Positions 7,968 to 15,310 of a DNA stretch of 64,000 nt are shown one piece after another. The stretch is from NCBI RefSeq assembly GCF_024172165.1, contig NZ_JAMZEB010000002.1, positions 9,956,501-10,020,500 of the forward strand, given 5' to 3'. This stretch comes from Nonomuraea thailandensis. GTDB lineage: Bacteria > Actinomycetota > Actinomycetes > Streptosporangiales > Streptosporangiaceae. A program made the translations under genes and the position numbers. Under the pieces are notes generated by a model. That model saw nothing but the letters and a program-made list of their open reading frames with translations, did no database searches and was not told the DNA's origin. How positions within the stretch are numbered: position 1 is the stretch's first letter; each line of letters starts with the position of its first letter.

Positions 7968-8309
7968 ATGATCCCGACCCCCAACGACCTGCAGCCGTGC
8001 CCGCACGGGTGCGACGCCCTCGTGCTCATCACCATCACCGAGCACGGGCGCCGCATGCCCGTCGAGCCGACACCAGACGAGACCGGCAACCAGGCGGTCT
8101 ACAAGACCGGGACCGGGACGTGGCGCTCACGCTCCCTCGACGGCGCCACCGCGCGGCCGCCAGACCCGTGGGAGCACCGCTACCGCCCGCACATCGCCAC
8201 GTGCACCCACCGCGCTGTTCAGCAGGCCATCCCCGGCCTGCCGGCCGGCCGCCCCCGTACCCGCCGCCGGGCACCCGCCCGGCGCTACCCCATCTGGAAA
8301 GCACCATGA
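7968..8309 (+). CDS. Small protein with Cys/His N-terminus
   Basis: This 113-residue protein has the pattern CPHGCDALVLITITEHGRRMP at about residues 11-31, a possible zinc site, and an Arg-rich C-terminus. Similar small proteins are common in actinophage early regions but I cannot assign a function. The ATG has AGGAGG-type sequence upstream (GCAGGAGGCCGCC). Confidence 0.6.
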   Translation: MIPTPNDLQPCPHGCDALVLITITEHGRRMPVEPTPDETGNQAVYKTGTGTWRSRSLDGATARPPDPWEHRYRPHIATCTHRAVQQAIPGLPAGRPRTRRRAPARRYPIWKAP

Positions 8310-8977
8310 CCAACACGATGACCGAGCAGCCCCTGCTCAACGCGAGCCTGTCCGCCTACCGGCTGGCCCCAGGGCTACGCCTCTCGGACGAGAGCACCTT
8401 CCTGGAACTGCGCTGCCCGCACACGATCACGCAGATCGGGCGACGCCGAACTGACCCCCGCCGCTGCGTCACGAACCTGCTCGCCGAGCAGGCCCGCACC
8501 CGCGCCATAGAGCTCGGCACGCTGGTGACGGTGGCCATGTTCCACGACGATCCCGAGCCCAGCCTGGAGCGCACCACACGAGTGGGCGTCCTGCATCGAG
8601 AGCTGGGCGAGCTCGTCGGCTACACGCTGCACCACGATCTCGACGAGCACCCGTTCCTGGTCATGAACTGTCCGTACCGGGGAGGACGTTGCCCCGGTTC
8701 CGAGAACGGCGAATGCGCGACCAACCTGATCCCGCAGGGCTCCGGCCCCGTCGACCTCGGCACCTTGCTGCAGCTGGCCACCGCGCACGAGAACGCCCGC
8801 TACGGGGTGCCTGCCGAGCGCCTGGCGGCGCTCCGCAAGGACCTTGTCCGCCGGCAACAGGACGAGATCTACACCCGCGAGACCGCCGACGGAGAGAGCG
8901 CGGGCATCGCCTCCACCCGCGCCGACATCTACAGGCAGGTCATCGCCCAGCTGGACCAGGTGGTGCAGGGTGGCTAA
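8306..8977 (+). CDS. Hypothetical phage protein with Cys-containing insertion
   Basis: This 223-residue product has a folded core (about residues 35-150) with the Cys-containing segment NCPYRGGRCPGSENGECATN, possibly zinc-binding or disulfide-bonded, and a long C-terminal helix (LAALRKDLVRRQQDEIYTRE). No enzyme motif was recognised. The start ATG at 8306 overlaps the previous stop. Confidence 0.6.
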   Translation: MTNTMTEQPLLNASLSAYRLAPGLRLSDESTFLELRCPHTITQIGRRRTDPRRCVTNLLAEQARTRAIELGTLVTVAMFHDDPEPSLERTTRVGVLHRELGELVGYTLHHDLDEHPFLVMNCPYRGGRCPGSENGECATNLIPQGSGPVDLGTLLQLATAHENARYGVPAERLAALRKDLVRRQQDEIYTRETADGESAGIASTRADIYRQVIAQLDQVVQGG

Positions 8978-9209
8978 GCGGCTGCCCGCACCTGCCGGCA
9001 TCGCATCCACCGTCCGGGAAACACGCGAGGCGCGCGGCCTAACCCAGACCCAGCTCGGCGGGCTCGTCGGACGCAGCGGCACCCACATCGGCACGTTCGA
9101 ACGCGGCTGGGGCGCCAGCAACGCCAGAGTCCTCGACGCGATCGCGTTCCAGCTCGGCTGCCGCTGGGCCCTCGTCCCCCTGGAAGAGGCCCACGATGCC
9201 CAGGAGTAG
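8970..9209 (+). CDS. XRE-family regulator
   Basis: This 79-residue protein has a canonical XRE domain: RETREARGLTQTQLGGLVGRS, then GTHIGTFERGW and NARVLDAIAFQLG. The GTG start at 8970 overlaps the previous gene by eight bases. It is the fourth or fifth small helix-turn-helix gene of the early operon. Confidence 0.8.
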   Translation: MAKRLPAPAGIASTVRETREARGLTQTQLGGLVGRSGTHIGTFERGWGASNARVLDAIAFQLGCRWALVPLEEAHDAQE

Positions 9210-9435
9210 CCAGCCGCGCCCGCTGCCGCCGCCGCCCGCGCCGGACCAGCCCTGCCTGTACGGCGCCCACGACGCGGACGGCTGGCGCTACTACGCCAGC
9301 CTGCGCAAATGGGAGCGCATCTGCAGGAACCACGCCGGCACCGCGGTACGCCGCGGCGACTACGTGCCCGACGAGGCGATCGTCGATCGGGAAGACCCCG
9401 GTGCCCAGGACCAGAGAACGGAGACTCGCCGATGA
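9196..9435 (+). CDS. Hypothetical small protein
   Basis: This 79-residue product has a Pro-rich N-terminus and a central CLYGAHDADGWRYYASLRKW followed by ERICRNHAG, perhaps a one-Cys/His metal site. No family was recognised. It overlaps both neighbours, which supports it as part of the operon. Confidence 0.55.
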   Translation: MPRSSQPRPLPPPPAPDQPCLYGAHDADGWRYYASLRKWERICRNHAGTAVRRGDYVPDEAIVDREDPGAQDQRTETRR

Positions 9436-9884
9436 GCGTAAGCATGGACGACGACGCCCTGATCGCAGCCGTTGATCTGGTCGGTCGGACCGGCGCCAGA
9501 GGGATTGAGATCGGCTACCTGCACGACAACGTACCCGTCGAAGAGGCCGCCTGGTACGCCCACGTCCAGTACCGCGGCACGAGCATCACCGAGGAGAACC
9601 ACCGCGGTCCCGTCGAGGCCGCCGAGGCCCTCGCCCGCCAGCTGCTCACCGGCGCCATGTGCAACCACTGCAAGAAGCTCGTCGCCCTGTCCGACGACGG
9701 CGCCACCGCCTACAACGGCACCCTGCTCAACGGCACTCGCTGGACCGTTGAGCAGGCGCGCGCGGCAGGGCAGTGCCGGTGGCGCCGCATCGGTCCGCGC
9801 TGGGCGCGCGGCTGCGAAGGCACCAAGCCGCCGCGCGCCACCGGGAAGCCCAAGCGCAAGAAGGGGAGGCGTAAGCGTGGCTGA
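9432..9884 (+). CDS. Hypothetical protein with CxxC and Lys/Arg-rich tail
   Basis: This 150-residue product has an alpha/beta N-terminal domain (about residues 1-75), a possible zinc knuckle at CNHCKK, and a very basic end (KPKRKKGRRKRG) that suggests nucleic-acid binding. The ATG at 9432 overlaps the previous stop. Confidence 0.6.
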   Translation: MSVSMDDDALIAAVDLVGRTGARGIEIGYLHDNVPVEEAAWYAHVQYRGTSITEENHRGPVEAAEALARQLLTGAMCNHCKKLVALSDDGATAYNGTLLNGTRWTVEQARAAGQCRWRRIGPRWARGCEGTKPPRATGKPKRKKGRRKRG

Positions 9885-10233
9885 CGTCCCATCCCTGCTC
9901 GGCACTCTCAGCGACGTGATCGCCAACCTGGATGACTACATCGAGCGGCGCGCCGCCGAGCGCGCTGCCTCGCGCATCGCCGAGGGCGGGGCCGCGGCCG
10001 CCGAGAGGGTCCAGAGCGCTCGGGGCATGCAGCAGCGTGCCGAGGACCTGGCCACCGAGCTACGCCGCCAGCTCAACGCCCGAGACCGCCAGGTGGACGA
10101 CCTCCGCCGACGCGTCGAGGAGGCGGAAGCGATCATCCGCGCCACGAACGCGGTCGAGTCGGTGAGCACCGCCATCGAGCTGGAGGAGACCTACTGCGCC
10201 AAGTACGGCGTCACCCTGGACGGTTGCACCTGA
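9877..10233 (+). CDS. Coiled-coil protein
   Basis: A GTG start gives 118 residues. Residues about 15-95 form an uninterrupted, highly charged coiled coil (for example AERVQSARGMQQRAEDLATE and DRQVDDLRRRVEEAEAIIRA). It may oligomerise or act as an adaptor; no catalytic feature. Confidence 0.6.
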   Translation: MADVPSLLGTLSDVIANLDDYIERRAAERAASRIAEGGAAAAERVQSARGMQQRAEDLATELRRQLNARDRQVDDLRRRVEEAEAIIRATNAVESVSTAIELEETYCAKYGVTLDGCT

Positions 10234-10490
10234 TGGACGGCTTGCAACTCGCGATGTGGGACCCGCCGGCGCCGCCGCGCCGGCGCCGGTGGGTGCCGCG
10301 CTGCGAGGACTGCGGCCGCCGCATCTGGTCGCAGGCCGCGCTGCGCCGCCGGTTCGGCCGGCTGCTCGGCGGCCGCTGCCACCGTAAGCGGGCCCGCGCC
10401 GCCCGCCGGCTGACCATCCCCATGACCATCGTCGTCCGCGACCCGGGCCACATCCCGGGCCAGCTCGAAATCGAACGGGAGTCTGCTTGA
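10233..10490 (+). CDS. Small zinc-ribbon protein
   Basis: This 85-residue protein has a CxxCGRRIWS motif at about residues 27-37 and a second Cys at GRCHRK about 25 residues later, a DUF6011-like zinc-ribbon pattern common in actinophages. The ATG overlapping the previous stop (TGATG) is preferred over an upstream TTG. Confidence 0.6.
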   Translation: MDGLQLAMWDPPAPPRRRRWVPRCEDCGRRIWSQAALRRRFGRLLGGRCHRKRARAARRLTIPMTIVVRDPGHIPGQLEIERESA

Positions 10491-10711
10491 CCAACCCCCG
10501 GCGCCAGCACGCCGGCTGCGGCTACGCCCTGCTCGCCATCGTCGCCGGCATCCCCGCGTTCTGGCAGATGATCTACGGTGACGGCTGGCTGGGCCTCGTG
10601 CTCCTGGCCGCCGCCTGCCTGGCCGTGCGCTGCTCGACCGCGCTGCAGACGATCGCCCGGCAGCGCGCCCGCCTGGCCGATCCGCGCCGCACCGACGGGA
10701 ACGCGTGGTGA
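10487..10711 (+). CDS. Small membrane protein
   Basis: A TTG start coupled to the previous stop gives 74 residues. Two hydrophobic segments are present (YALLAIVAGIPAFWQMIY and LGLVLLAAACLAV), followed by a basic tail. Function is unknown. Confidence 0.5.
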   Translation: MTNPRRQHAGCGYALLAIVAGIPAFWQMIYGDGWLGLVLLAAACLAVRCSTALQTIARQRARLADPRRTDGNAW

Positions 10712-11337
10712 GCGCGGCGGCCGACGAGGTCGGCGTGCTGGTGCATGAGCTGGTGCCGCTGCTGGGCATGCTGTGGGCGCTGGTGCCCGAGGTCGGCGGC
10801 TCTCCGATGACCGGCACCATGTCGCACCACAAGGCCACCGGGTCGCCGGCGCCGTGGAACGCCGACGCGGCCCTGCTGCTGTACACGATCAGCGAGGAGG
10901 CGCGGCGCCTGGAGGCCAGCCTGCGCCGCGACGTTGCCGGCCACGTCGGCGACCGCCGCGGCGGCAGCGACGTCAACACCGTCGCGGCGCTGAAGGCCAT
11001 CATGAACCTGGCCTACGGCGTTCCCGAGCAGGACGCCCGCCGTGCGGCCCGCATCATCGGCCGCTGGGTCCGCTCCGCACGCCAGGTCATCGGCGAGGAG
11101 GAGCGGGCCGTGCCGCTGCCGGCCGCGCCAGGCGCGACGCCGCCGCCATGTCCGTATTGCACGACATTCAGCCTGCGTGTCGTGCTGCGGGACGGCCGCC
11201 TGTGGTGCATCAATGATGGGTGCAAGGACGGCCGCGGCCAGCGGCCGCATGGGCGCATGACGCGCTCTGACCTGAACGGGGACGGCATGATCGAGTGGGA
11301 CGACGGGCGCATCACGTACCGGCGGGACTGGGCATGA
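10708..11337 (+). CDS. Hypothetical protein with C-terminal zinc ribbon
   Basis: The GTG at 10708 (another in frame at 10705) gives 209 residues. The N-terminal 150 residues are helical with a conserved-looking segment SDVNTVAALKAIMNLAYGV. A zinc ribbon follows (PCPYCTTFSLRV, then LWCINDGCKDG). Such proteins recur in actinophage early operons and may bind DNA or RNA. No enzyme signature is visible. Confidence 0.6.
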   Translation: MSAAADEVGVLVHELVPLLGMLWALVPEVGGSPMTGTMSHHKATGSPAPWNADAALLLYTISEEARRLEASLRRDVAGHVGDRRGGSDVNTVAALKAIMNLAYGVPEQDARRAARIIGRWVRSARQVIGEEERAVPLPAAPGATPPPCPYCTTFSLRVVLRDGRLWCINDGCKDGRGQRPHGRMTRSDLNGDGMIEWDDGRITYRRDWA

Positions 11338-11573
11338 GCGCCAGCTGGACGATCAAGGAAGCGGCGGAGCAGCTGCATCCCGCCATGACGTTGGACGAGG
11401 TCCGGGCCCTTGTCCTGCTGTTCGCGGTGCCGGTGCTCGGCCAGCGCCGCGGCCGCGGCCGCCCGGTCGACGCCTACGACCAGCCCGCGCTGCTGCGCGC
11501 GCACGCCGCGGTGATCGCCTACCGGCGCGGTCTCCTCCACGGCGTGCTCGTGCCGCGCTCTGCGGCCAGCTGA
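11334..11573 (+). CDS. Small helix-turn-helix-like protein
   Basis: This 79-residue protein begins WTIKEAAEQLHPAMTLDEVRAL, resembling the first helices of an excisionase/MerR domain, followed by RRGRGRPVDAYD (a possible wing) and a helical end. The start overlaps the previous stop. Confidence 0.55.
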   Translation: MSASWTIKEAAEQLHPAMTLDEVRALVLLFAVPVLGQRRGRGRPVDAYDQPALLRAHAAVIAYRRGLLHGVLVPRSAAS

Positions 11574-11625
11574 CCTCCCGGCCACCCGGCCGGGCCACAC
11601 CCCCACGACACGAAGGATCACCGTC

Positions 11626-11889
11626 ATGACCGAAGACGATTGGGAGCGCAGCCCCGACGCCGCTCGCTCCATCGCCGAGCCACCGGCCCGCGTCGAGGCG
11701 CGCGTGCAGCTGCTGTTCGGCACGCAGGCCGAGATCGTCACCGCCCACCACCCCAGCGACGACCCGCTGCGCGTGCCCGCGGCCGCGCTGGCGCTGCAGC
11801 TGGGCGTGCCGCTCGACGAGCTGCCCGGGCGGCGCTTCACCGCGGCGATCGTCGGTGAGAGCGTGCGGGACGCCGAGCTGATCCGCTGA
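11626..11889 (+). CDS. Hypothetical small protein
   Basis: This 87-residue product has a central beta-rich part and the sequence LALQLGVPLDELPGRRF. It starts after GAAGGATCACCGTC. No family was recognised. Its stop lies inside the perfect palindrome TGATCAGCTGATCA at 11887-11900. Confidence 0.5.
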   Translation: MTEDDWERSPDAARSIAEPPARVEARVQLLFGTQAEIVTAHHPSDDPLRVPAAALALQLGVPLDELPGRRFTAAIVGESVRDAELIR

Positions 11890-11908
11890 TCAGCTGATCA
11901 GGATGGAC

Positions 11909-11939
11909 GGGCCTGTCCTGGGGGATGGGCCCCTTTTTT
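11909..11939 (+). terminator. Probable rho-independent terminator of the long early operon
   Basis: Two alternative stems (GGGCC at 11909-11913 with GGCCC at 11928-11932, or GGGG at 11921-11924 with CCCC at 11930-11933) end directly in six T residues at 11934-11939. It follows about 8.7 kb of nearly gapless genes. Confidence 0.65.
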
Positions 11940-11953
11940 CTTTCCCGATCTTC

Positions 11954-11983
11954 TTGCAAATCACTACGCTATTCCTGTAAATT
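11954..11983 (+). promoter_or_regulatory. Candidate sigma-70-type promoter
   Basis: In an unusually AT-rich patch, TTGCAA (11954-11959) and TAAATT (11978-11983) are 18 bases apart, about 70 bases upstream of the next gene and directly after a terminator. It probably drives the 12.05-12.43 kb gene. Confidence 0.5.
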
Positions 11984-12053
11984 AAGGGGTGTCGGAAGGG
12001 GTTGGCAGCCCCGACCGGCAGCAGATTGATAACTCCACAGAGAGGGGTCAGCA

Positions 12054-12428
12054 ATGGCTGACACACCAGACGAGCGACTCCTGGCCATGACCCAGGCCGT
12101 GGCCGGAGCGCTCGACCTGCTGATGCAGGTCGCGATCGGACTCCCCATCCCGATCAAGCTCCCGCTCCCCACCAGCACCGACTTCGATCACTTCTTCGAA
12201 GCGCTGGGACGGATGCGGGTTCTGATCGAGGACGAGCCGATCCCCGGCCACGCGATCGGTCACCTCGACCAGGCGGTACTCATGATCCAGACCAGCATGG
12301 ATCTGATCCACATCGCGGCCAGCCACGATGAGATCGAATGGCGGTACGACGCAGTACACCTCCACTGCGCAGCCGCCGCCGCCAACCTCGCCCTCACTCA
12401 GATGATCCTGAACGGGCAGATCGAGTAG
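12054..12428 (+). CDS. Hypothetical protein, own transcription unit
   Basis: This 124-residue product is predicted helical with a hydrophobic middle (ALDLLMQVAIGLPIPIKLPL) and a second helical block ending NLALTQMILNG. GAGAGGGG lies seven bases upstream of the ATG. It sits between a terminator and a hairpin cluster with its own promoter-like sequence, so it may be regulated separately from the early operon. No family was recognised. Confidence 0.6.
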   Translation: MADTPDERLLAMTQAVAGALDLLMQVAIGLPIPIKLPLPTSTDFDHFFEALGRMRVLIEDEPIPGHAIGHLDQAVLMIQTSMDLIHIAASHDEIEWRYDAVHLHCAAAAANLALTQMILNGQIE

Positions 12429-12436
12429 TCAGCAGA

Positions 12437-12580
12437 CCGGCCCCGGGCATCCAGCCCGGGGCCGGGCCCCTCACCAGTGGAAACATCATCTGCTCTGCCA
12501 CGGTGGCGGGCCCGCCACCACACAAACGTGAGGGCCTGGCAGGGTGGGCCGAAGCCCTGATTGGCAGCCCTGCCAGGCCC
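12437..12580 (+). other. Cluster of three perfect hairpins in a non-coding gap
   Basis: The gap between genes contains a 12-base perfect stem with loop ATCCA (12437-12448/12454-12465), an 18-base perfect palindrome (12502-12519), and a 13-base perfect stem (12532-12544/12568-12580) enclosing a nested stem GGGC-CGAA-GCCC (12546-12557). The first may terminate the upstream gene, but no T-run follows any of them. The whole segment could be a structured RNA or a protein-binding DNA element; I cannot assign it to a known family. Confidence 0.5.
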
Positions 12581-12613
12581 GCAGACTGACCTCCACGAAA
12601 GGAAGACGTCTCC

Positions 12614-13027
12614 ATGGTAGAACAGCGCGGCATCATCGCTCCCGAGATCGCCGCACGCTACGAGCGCGCCCTGACGACCGTCACCGGCACCTGGCGCAAG
12701 CACCCCGCGTGGCCGACGCCCATCGGCCGCCGCGGCCGCTGGGCCGAGTACGACGCCAAGCAGGTCGACGCCGTGGTGCGCGCCCACTTCCTGCGCGAGC
12801 AGCCCGCCCCGGCCGCAGATCCTGACGAGCTGCTCACCATCGCCCAGCTCGTCGACGCCACCGGCCTCAAGCGCGGCACCCTCGACGCCGACATCTCACG
12901 CGGCCGCTGGCCGGCCCCCGACGATGAGGAGCATGGCGTCAAGCGGTGGCGGCGCAGCACCGCCGATGAGGTGATGCGCGGCCGCCGCGGCTACCACCGG
13001 CGAGCACAGCCCGGGGACGCGGGCTGA
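12614..13027 (+). CDS. DNA-binding protein with two helix-turn-helix-like units
   Basis: This 137-residue protein has a first unit at about residues 8-55 (IAARYERALTTVTGTWRKHPAWPTP), which looks like a regulatory domain selecting a binding site, and a second at about 70-115 (LTIAQLVDATGLKRGTLDADISRGRWP). GAAAGGAAG precedes the ATG. Its position just before the packaging region allows a late regulator or a DNA-recognition protein; neither is proven. Confidence 0.6.
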   Translation: MVEQRGIIAPEIAARYERALTTVTGTWRKHPAWPTPIGRRGRWAEYDAKQVDAVVRAHFLREQPAPAADPDELLTIAQLVDATGLKRGTLDADISRGRWPAPDDEEHGVKRWRRSTADEVMRGRRGYHRRAQPGDAG

Positions 13028-13101
13028 GGTGCCCGGGCGCGCCGATCTTGACGCCCGCAGACTTTTCTGGCTAAATCAGCCGTACCAGACCCATGCCCAA
13101 G

Positions 13102-13218
13102 CCCGGCCGGTGCGCCGGGTTTTCGCATGTCAGGACCCCCGTAGCGAGCCGGGGACTACGGGGTGTGTGGGGGATCCAGGGACGGCGGCAGGCAGTCGGC
13201 GGCAGCCTGCCGCCGTCC
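13102..13218 (+). other. Three hairpins upstream of the HNH gene
   Basis: The first is a terminator-like stem CCCGGC/GCCGGG (13102-13107/13114-13119) followed by TTTT. Next come a perfect 8-base stem (13137-13144/13156-13163) and a perfect 14-base stem (13180-13193/13205-13218) with an 11-base loop. No gene fits 13,028-13,242. The last hairpin lies 24 bases before the HNH start and could influence its translation, or mark a packaging-related site. Confidence 0.5.
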
Positions 13219-13242
13219 TCACCCCCGGGCCGGGAGGTGGCA

Positions 13243-13599
13243 ATGCCCCACCGCCAGCGCACCGCCTGCACGACGCCCGGCTGCCCCAACCTCTCCACCA
13301 GCGGCCGCTGCGACGACTGCCGCGCCGACGCCGAGGCCCAGCGCGGCACAGCCGCCGAACGCGGCTACGGCGCCGGCCACCGCGACCGCTTCCGCCCGGG
13401 CGTCCTGCGCAAGCACCCGGTCTGCGTGCTCTGCCGGGCCCGGCGGTCCAAGCACGCTGACCACTACCCGCTCTCCCGCCGCCAGCTCGAAGCGCAAGGC
13501 CTCGACCCCAACGACCCCAAGCACGGCCGCGGCCTGTGCGACACCTGCCACGGCCAAGAGACAGCCCGCCGCCAACCCGGAGGATGGAACGCCCGATGA
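13243..13599 (+). CDS. HNH endonuclease
   Basis: This 118-residue protein carries the phage HNH pattern: ERGYGAGHRDRF, then CVLCRAR, the ADHYPLSRRQL segment in place of the usual VDHI, and GRGLCDTCHGQETARR. HNH proteins next to terminases help cut concatemers during DNA packaging in HK97-like phages. A few genes separate it from the terminase here. GGGAGGTGG lies just upstream of the ATG. Four to six Cys residues could hold structural zinc. Confidence 0.85.
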   Translation: MPHRQRTACTTPGCPNLSTSGRCDDCRADAEAQRGTAAERGYGAGHRDRFRPGVLRKHPVCVLCRARRSKHADHYPLSRRQLEAQGLDPNDPKHGRGLCDTCHGQETARRQPGGWNAR

Positions 13600-13829
13600 C
13601 CCCCGCCGACCTCGACAACCGGTTCAGCTTCCACCCCGCTGACACCGTGATCAAGCAGCGCGCCCACGAGCACGTACGCTCCCGCTGCCGCTACCTCGCC
13701 CAGATCCTCGACGACGACCTGCCCGACGGCCGCGAGAAGTCCCTCGCCATGACCAAGCTGGAAGAGGTCATGTTCTGGGCCAACGCGGCCATCGCACGCG
13801 ACACCCACTCCACTCCGCCGGAGGGCTAG
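13596..13829 (+). CDS. Acb2/Tad1-domain protein (predicted cyclic-nucleotide sponge)
   Basis: This 77-residue protein matches the small helical family (DUF7681; Acb2/Tad1 domain) by its N-terminal LDNRFSFHPAD and its C-terminal hallmark REKSLAMTKLEEVMFWANAAIAR, with an Arg-rich middle helix. Characterised Acb2 proteins bind the second messengers of CBASS immunity and block effector activation; related sponges also counter Thoeris. Length and motif order fit the family, which I recognise from memory rather than a search. The ATG overlaps the HNH stop, and a RyR-domain gene follows three bases later. Confidence 0.8.
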   Translation: MTPADLDNRFSFHPADTVIKQRAHEHVRSRCRYLAQILDDDLPDGREKSLAMTKLEEVMFWANAAIARDTHSTPPEG

Positions 13830-13831
13830 GC

Positions 13832-14182
13832 GTGAAGCGCATCGTCATGCCCACAGACTGGATCGCCCACATCTGCCACGAGGCCAACCGTGCCATCCAG
13901 CTCATCACCGAAGACCCCTCGCCCTCCCCGCACTGGGACGAGGCGCCTCACTGGCAGCGCGTCTCCGCCATCGCCGGGGTCGAGGAGGCACAGCGCGGCG
14001 CCACACCCGAGCAGCTGCACGAGGCGTGGTGCGAACACAAGCGGGCCGAGGGCTGGACGTACGGGCCGGACAAGGACCCCGACGCCAAGACCCACCCGTG
14101 CCTCGTACCGTACGACCAACTGCCCGTCGAGCAGCGCGTCAAGGACGCCGTCTTCCACGCGATCGTCGGAGCGCTCAGGTGA
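13832..14182 (+). CDS. RyR-domain protein
   Basis: This 116-residue protein starts at a GTG. The C-terminal 60 residues carry the ryanodine-receptor repeat pattern: LHEAWCEHKRAEGWTYG, then KTHPCLVPYDQLP and an acidic/hydrophobic helix (QRVKDAVFHAIV). RyR domains also occur in bacterial and phage proteins, where they have been proposed to sense nucleotide-type ligands. Lying between an Acb2-like gene and an exoribonuclease, it may belong to a counter-defence set; the biochemical role is unknown. Confidence 0.75.
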   Translation: MKRIVMPTDWIAHICHEANRAIQLITEDPSPSPHWDEAPHWQRVSAIAGVEEAQRGATPEQLHEAWCEHKRAEGWTYGPDKDPDAKTHPCLVPYDQLPVEQRVKDAVFHAIVGALR

Positions 14183-14778
14183 AGATCTTCTACGACTGCG
14201 AGTTCCTGGAGAACGGCCGCACCATCGAGCTGATCTCGATCGGCATCGTCACCGAGACCGGCCACGAGTACTACGCCGTCAACAGCGACGCCCCATGGGA
14301 CACGATCCGCGAGCACCGCTGGCTGATGGACAACGTCTGGCCGCACCTGCCCCTGCGTGGGCACAAGACCGGGCTCACGTACACCGGCACCGGGCCGAGC
14401 GGGCACGAGGTCAAGATGACCGAGCCCGGCGTCATCGACATGCGCGACATCCGGGTCAAGCCGCACTGGGTGATCGCCAACGAGGTACGCGAGTTCATCC
14501 TCGGCGTACCCGACCCTGAGCTGTGGGCGTGGTACGGGGCCTATGACCACGTCGTGCTGTGCCAGCTGTGGGGCCGCATGATCGACCTGCCCAAGGGCGT
14601 ACCCATGTGGACCGCTGACCTCAAGCAGGAAGCCATGAGACTGGGCAACCCCGAGATGCCCAAGCAGGCCAAGGGCGAACACCATGCACTGGCCGATGCC
14701 AGGCACAACAAGGTCATGGCCGAGTATCTGGACCAGTTGGCCAAGCCCACCGTACGCACCGAGAACCACTCATCGTGA
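14179..14778 (+). CDS. 3'-5' exoribonuclease, Rv2179c-like (DEDDh fold)
   Basis: This 199-residue protein opens with YDCEFLE (first catalytic Asp/Glu pair), then RTIELISIGIV. Further on are ELWAWYGAYDHVVLCQLWG (second Asp) and HHALADARHN (His and Asp of the last motif), the order of the mycobacterial Rv2179c DEDDh family acting on RNA. The GTG start overlaps the RyR stop, so the three genes are co-translated. In a phage it could degrade or trim host RNA, or remove RNA- or nucleotide-type signals; the substrate is not deducible. Confidence 0.85.
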   Translation: MKIFYDCEFLENGRTIELISIGIVTETGHEYYAVNSDAPWDTIREHRWLMDNVWPHLPLRGHKTGLTYTGTGPSGHEVKMTEPGVIDMRDIRVKPHWVIANEVREFILGVPDPELWAWYGAYDHVVLCQLWGRMIDLPKGVPMWTADLKQEAMRLGNPEMPKQAKGEHHALADARHNKVMAEYLDQLAKPTVRTENHSS

Positions 14779-14992
14779 CATTTCCCCAGGTCACAGCTCT
14801 GCCAGCGTTTCCGCAGGTCAGAGGGGTGGGGAGGGGCCCCCTGAGGGGCAAACGGGAGACCGCGGGGGAGGCTTTCGGCTGGCGCCGCAGCTAAACGACT
14901 TTGCGCGGGCGGGGCAGGGCGCTGGCCAGCGCGAACAGCCCCCGCTCGCTACACCGGTGGCCGCTACTGCTCGTGCTTAGTCGGGATGGCGA
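14779..14992. other. Non-coding gap before the packaging genes
   Basis: This 214-base stretch between convergent genes (exoribonuclease rightward, regulator leftward) holds no gene I can support. It contains a G/C-run segment (about 14,820-14,850). cos or pac sites often lie near here, but no site can be identified by eye. Confidence 0.4.
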
Positions 14993-15310
14993 TCACAGTG
15001 CCGCTCCACAAACTCGGCACTGGAATCCAGCGGGTGGAGCCCCATGGCATTGCCGACAGTCAGGCGCGGCGGCTATGAGGTCGGCGGGTGCGACGCCAAG
15101 GGCTTCAGCGAGTTCAGCGAGGTCATCCACGTTCACGCGCCGCTTGGCCAGCTCGATCTTGGAGATCGCTGGCCGGTCCAGTTTCCCGCCACGCTCAGCG
15201 ATTCGGTCGGCTAACTGCTGTGCGCTCAGTCCTTGGGCGAGCCGCAAGCGGCGGACGTTCTCAAGGACATTGTGACCAACAGGGCCGATCGCCAACGATG
15301 ATTCGCTCAC
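14993..15310 (-). CDS. XRE-family regulator with C-terminal zinc-ribbon-like tail
   Basis: This 105-residue protein is on the opposite strand to its surroundings. The XRE domain is clear: NVRRLRLAQGLSAQQLADRI, then DRPAISKIELAKRRVNVDDLAELAEAL. It ends CRQCHGAPPAGFQCRVCG, four Cys in CxxC pairs. The GTG start at 15310 overlapping the upstream stop (GTGA) is preferred to a GTG three codons earlier. It may time expression of the adjacent terminase or be expressed in the lysogen. Confidence 0.8.
   Translation of the reverse strand: MSESSLAIGPVGHNVLENVRRLRLAQGLSAQQLADRIAERGGKLDRPAISKIELAKRRVNVDDLAELAEALGVAPADLIAAAPDCRQCHGAPPAGFQCRVCGAAL

Noticed and set aside
12338..12589. Small rightward gene covering the hairpin cluster
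   Set aside because: Half overlaps the well-supported preceding gene in another frame and the rest is the hairpin sequence; no ribosome site.
14779..14992. cos or pac site
   Set aside because: Position is suitable, but nothing in the sequence identifies a cleavage site without mapped phage ends.
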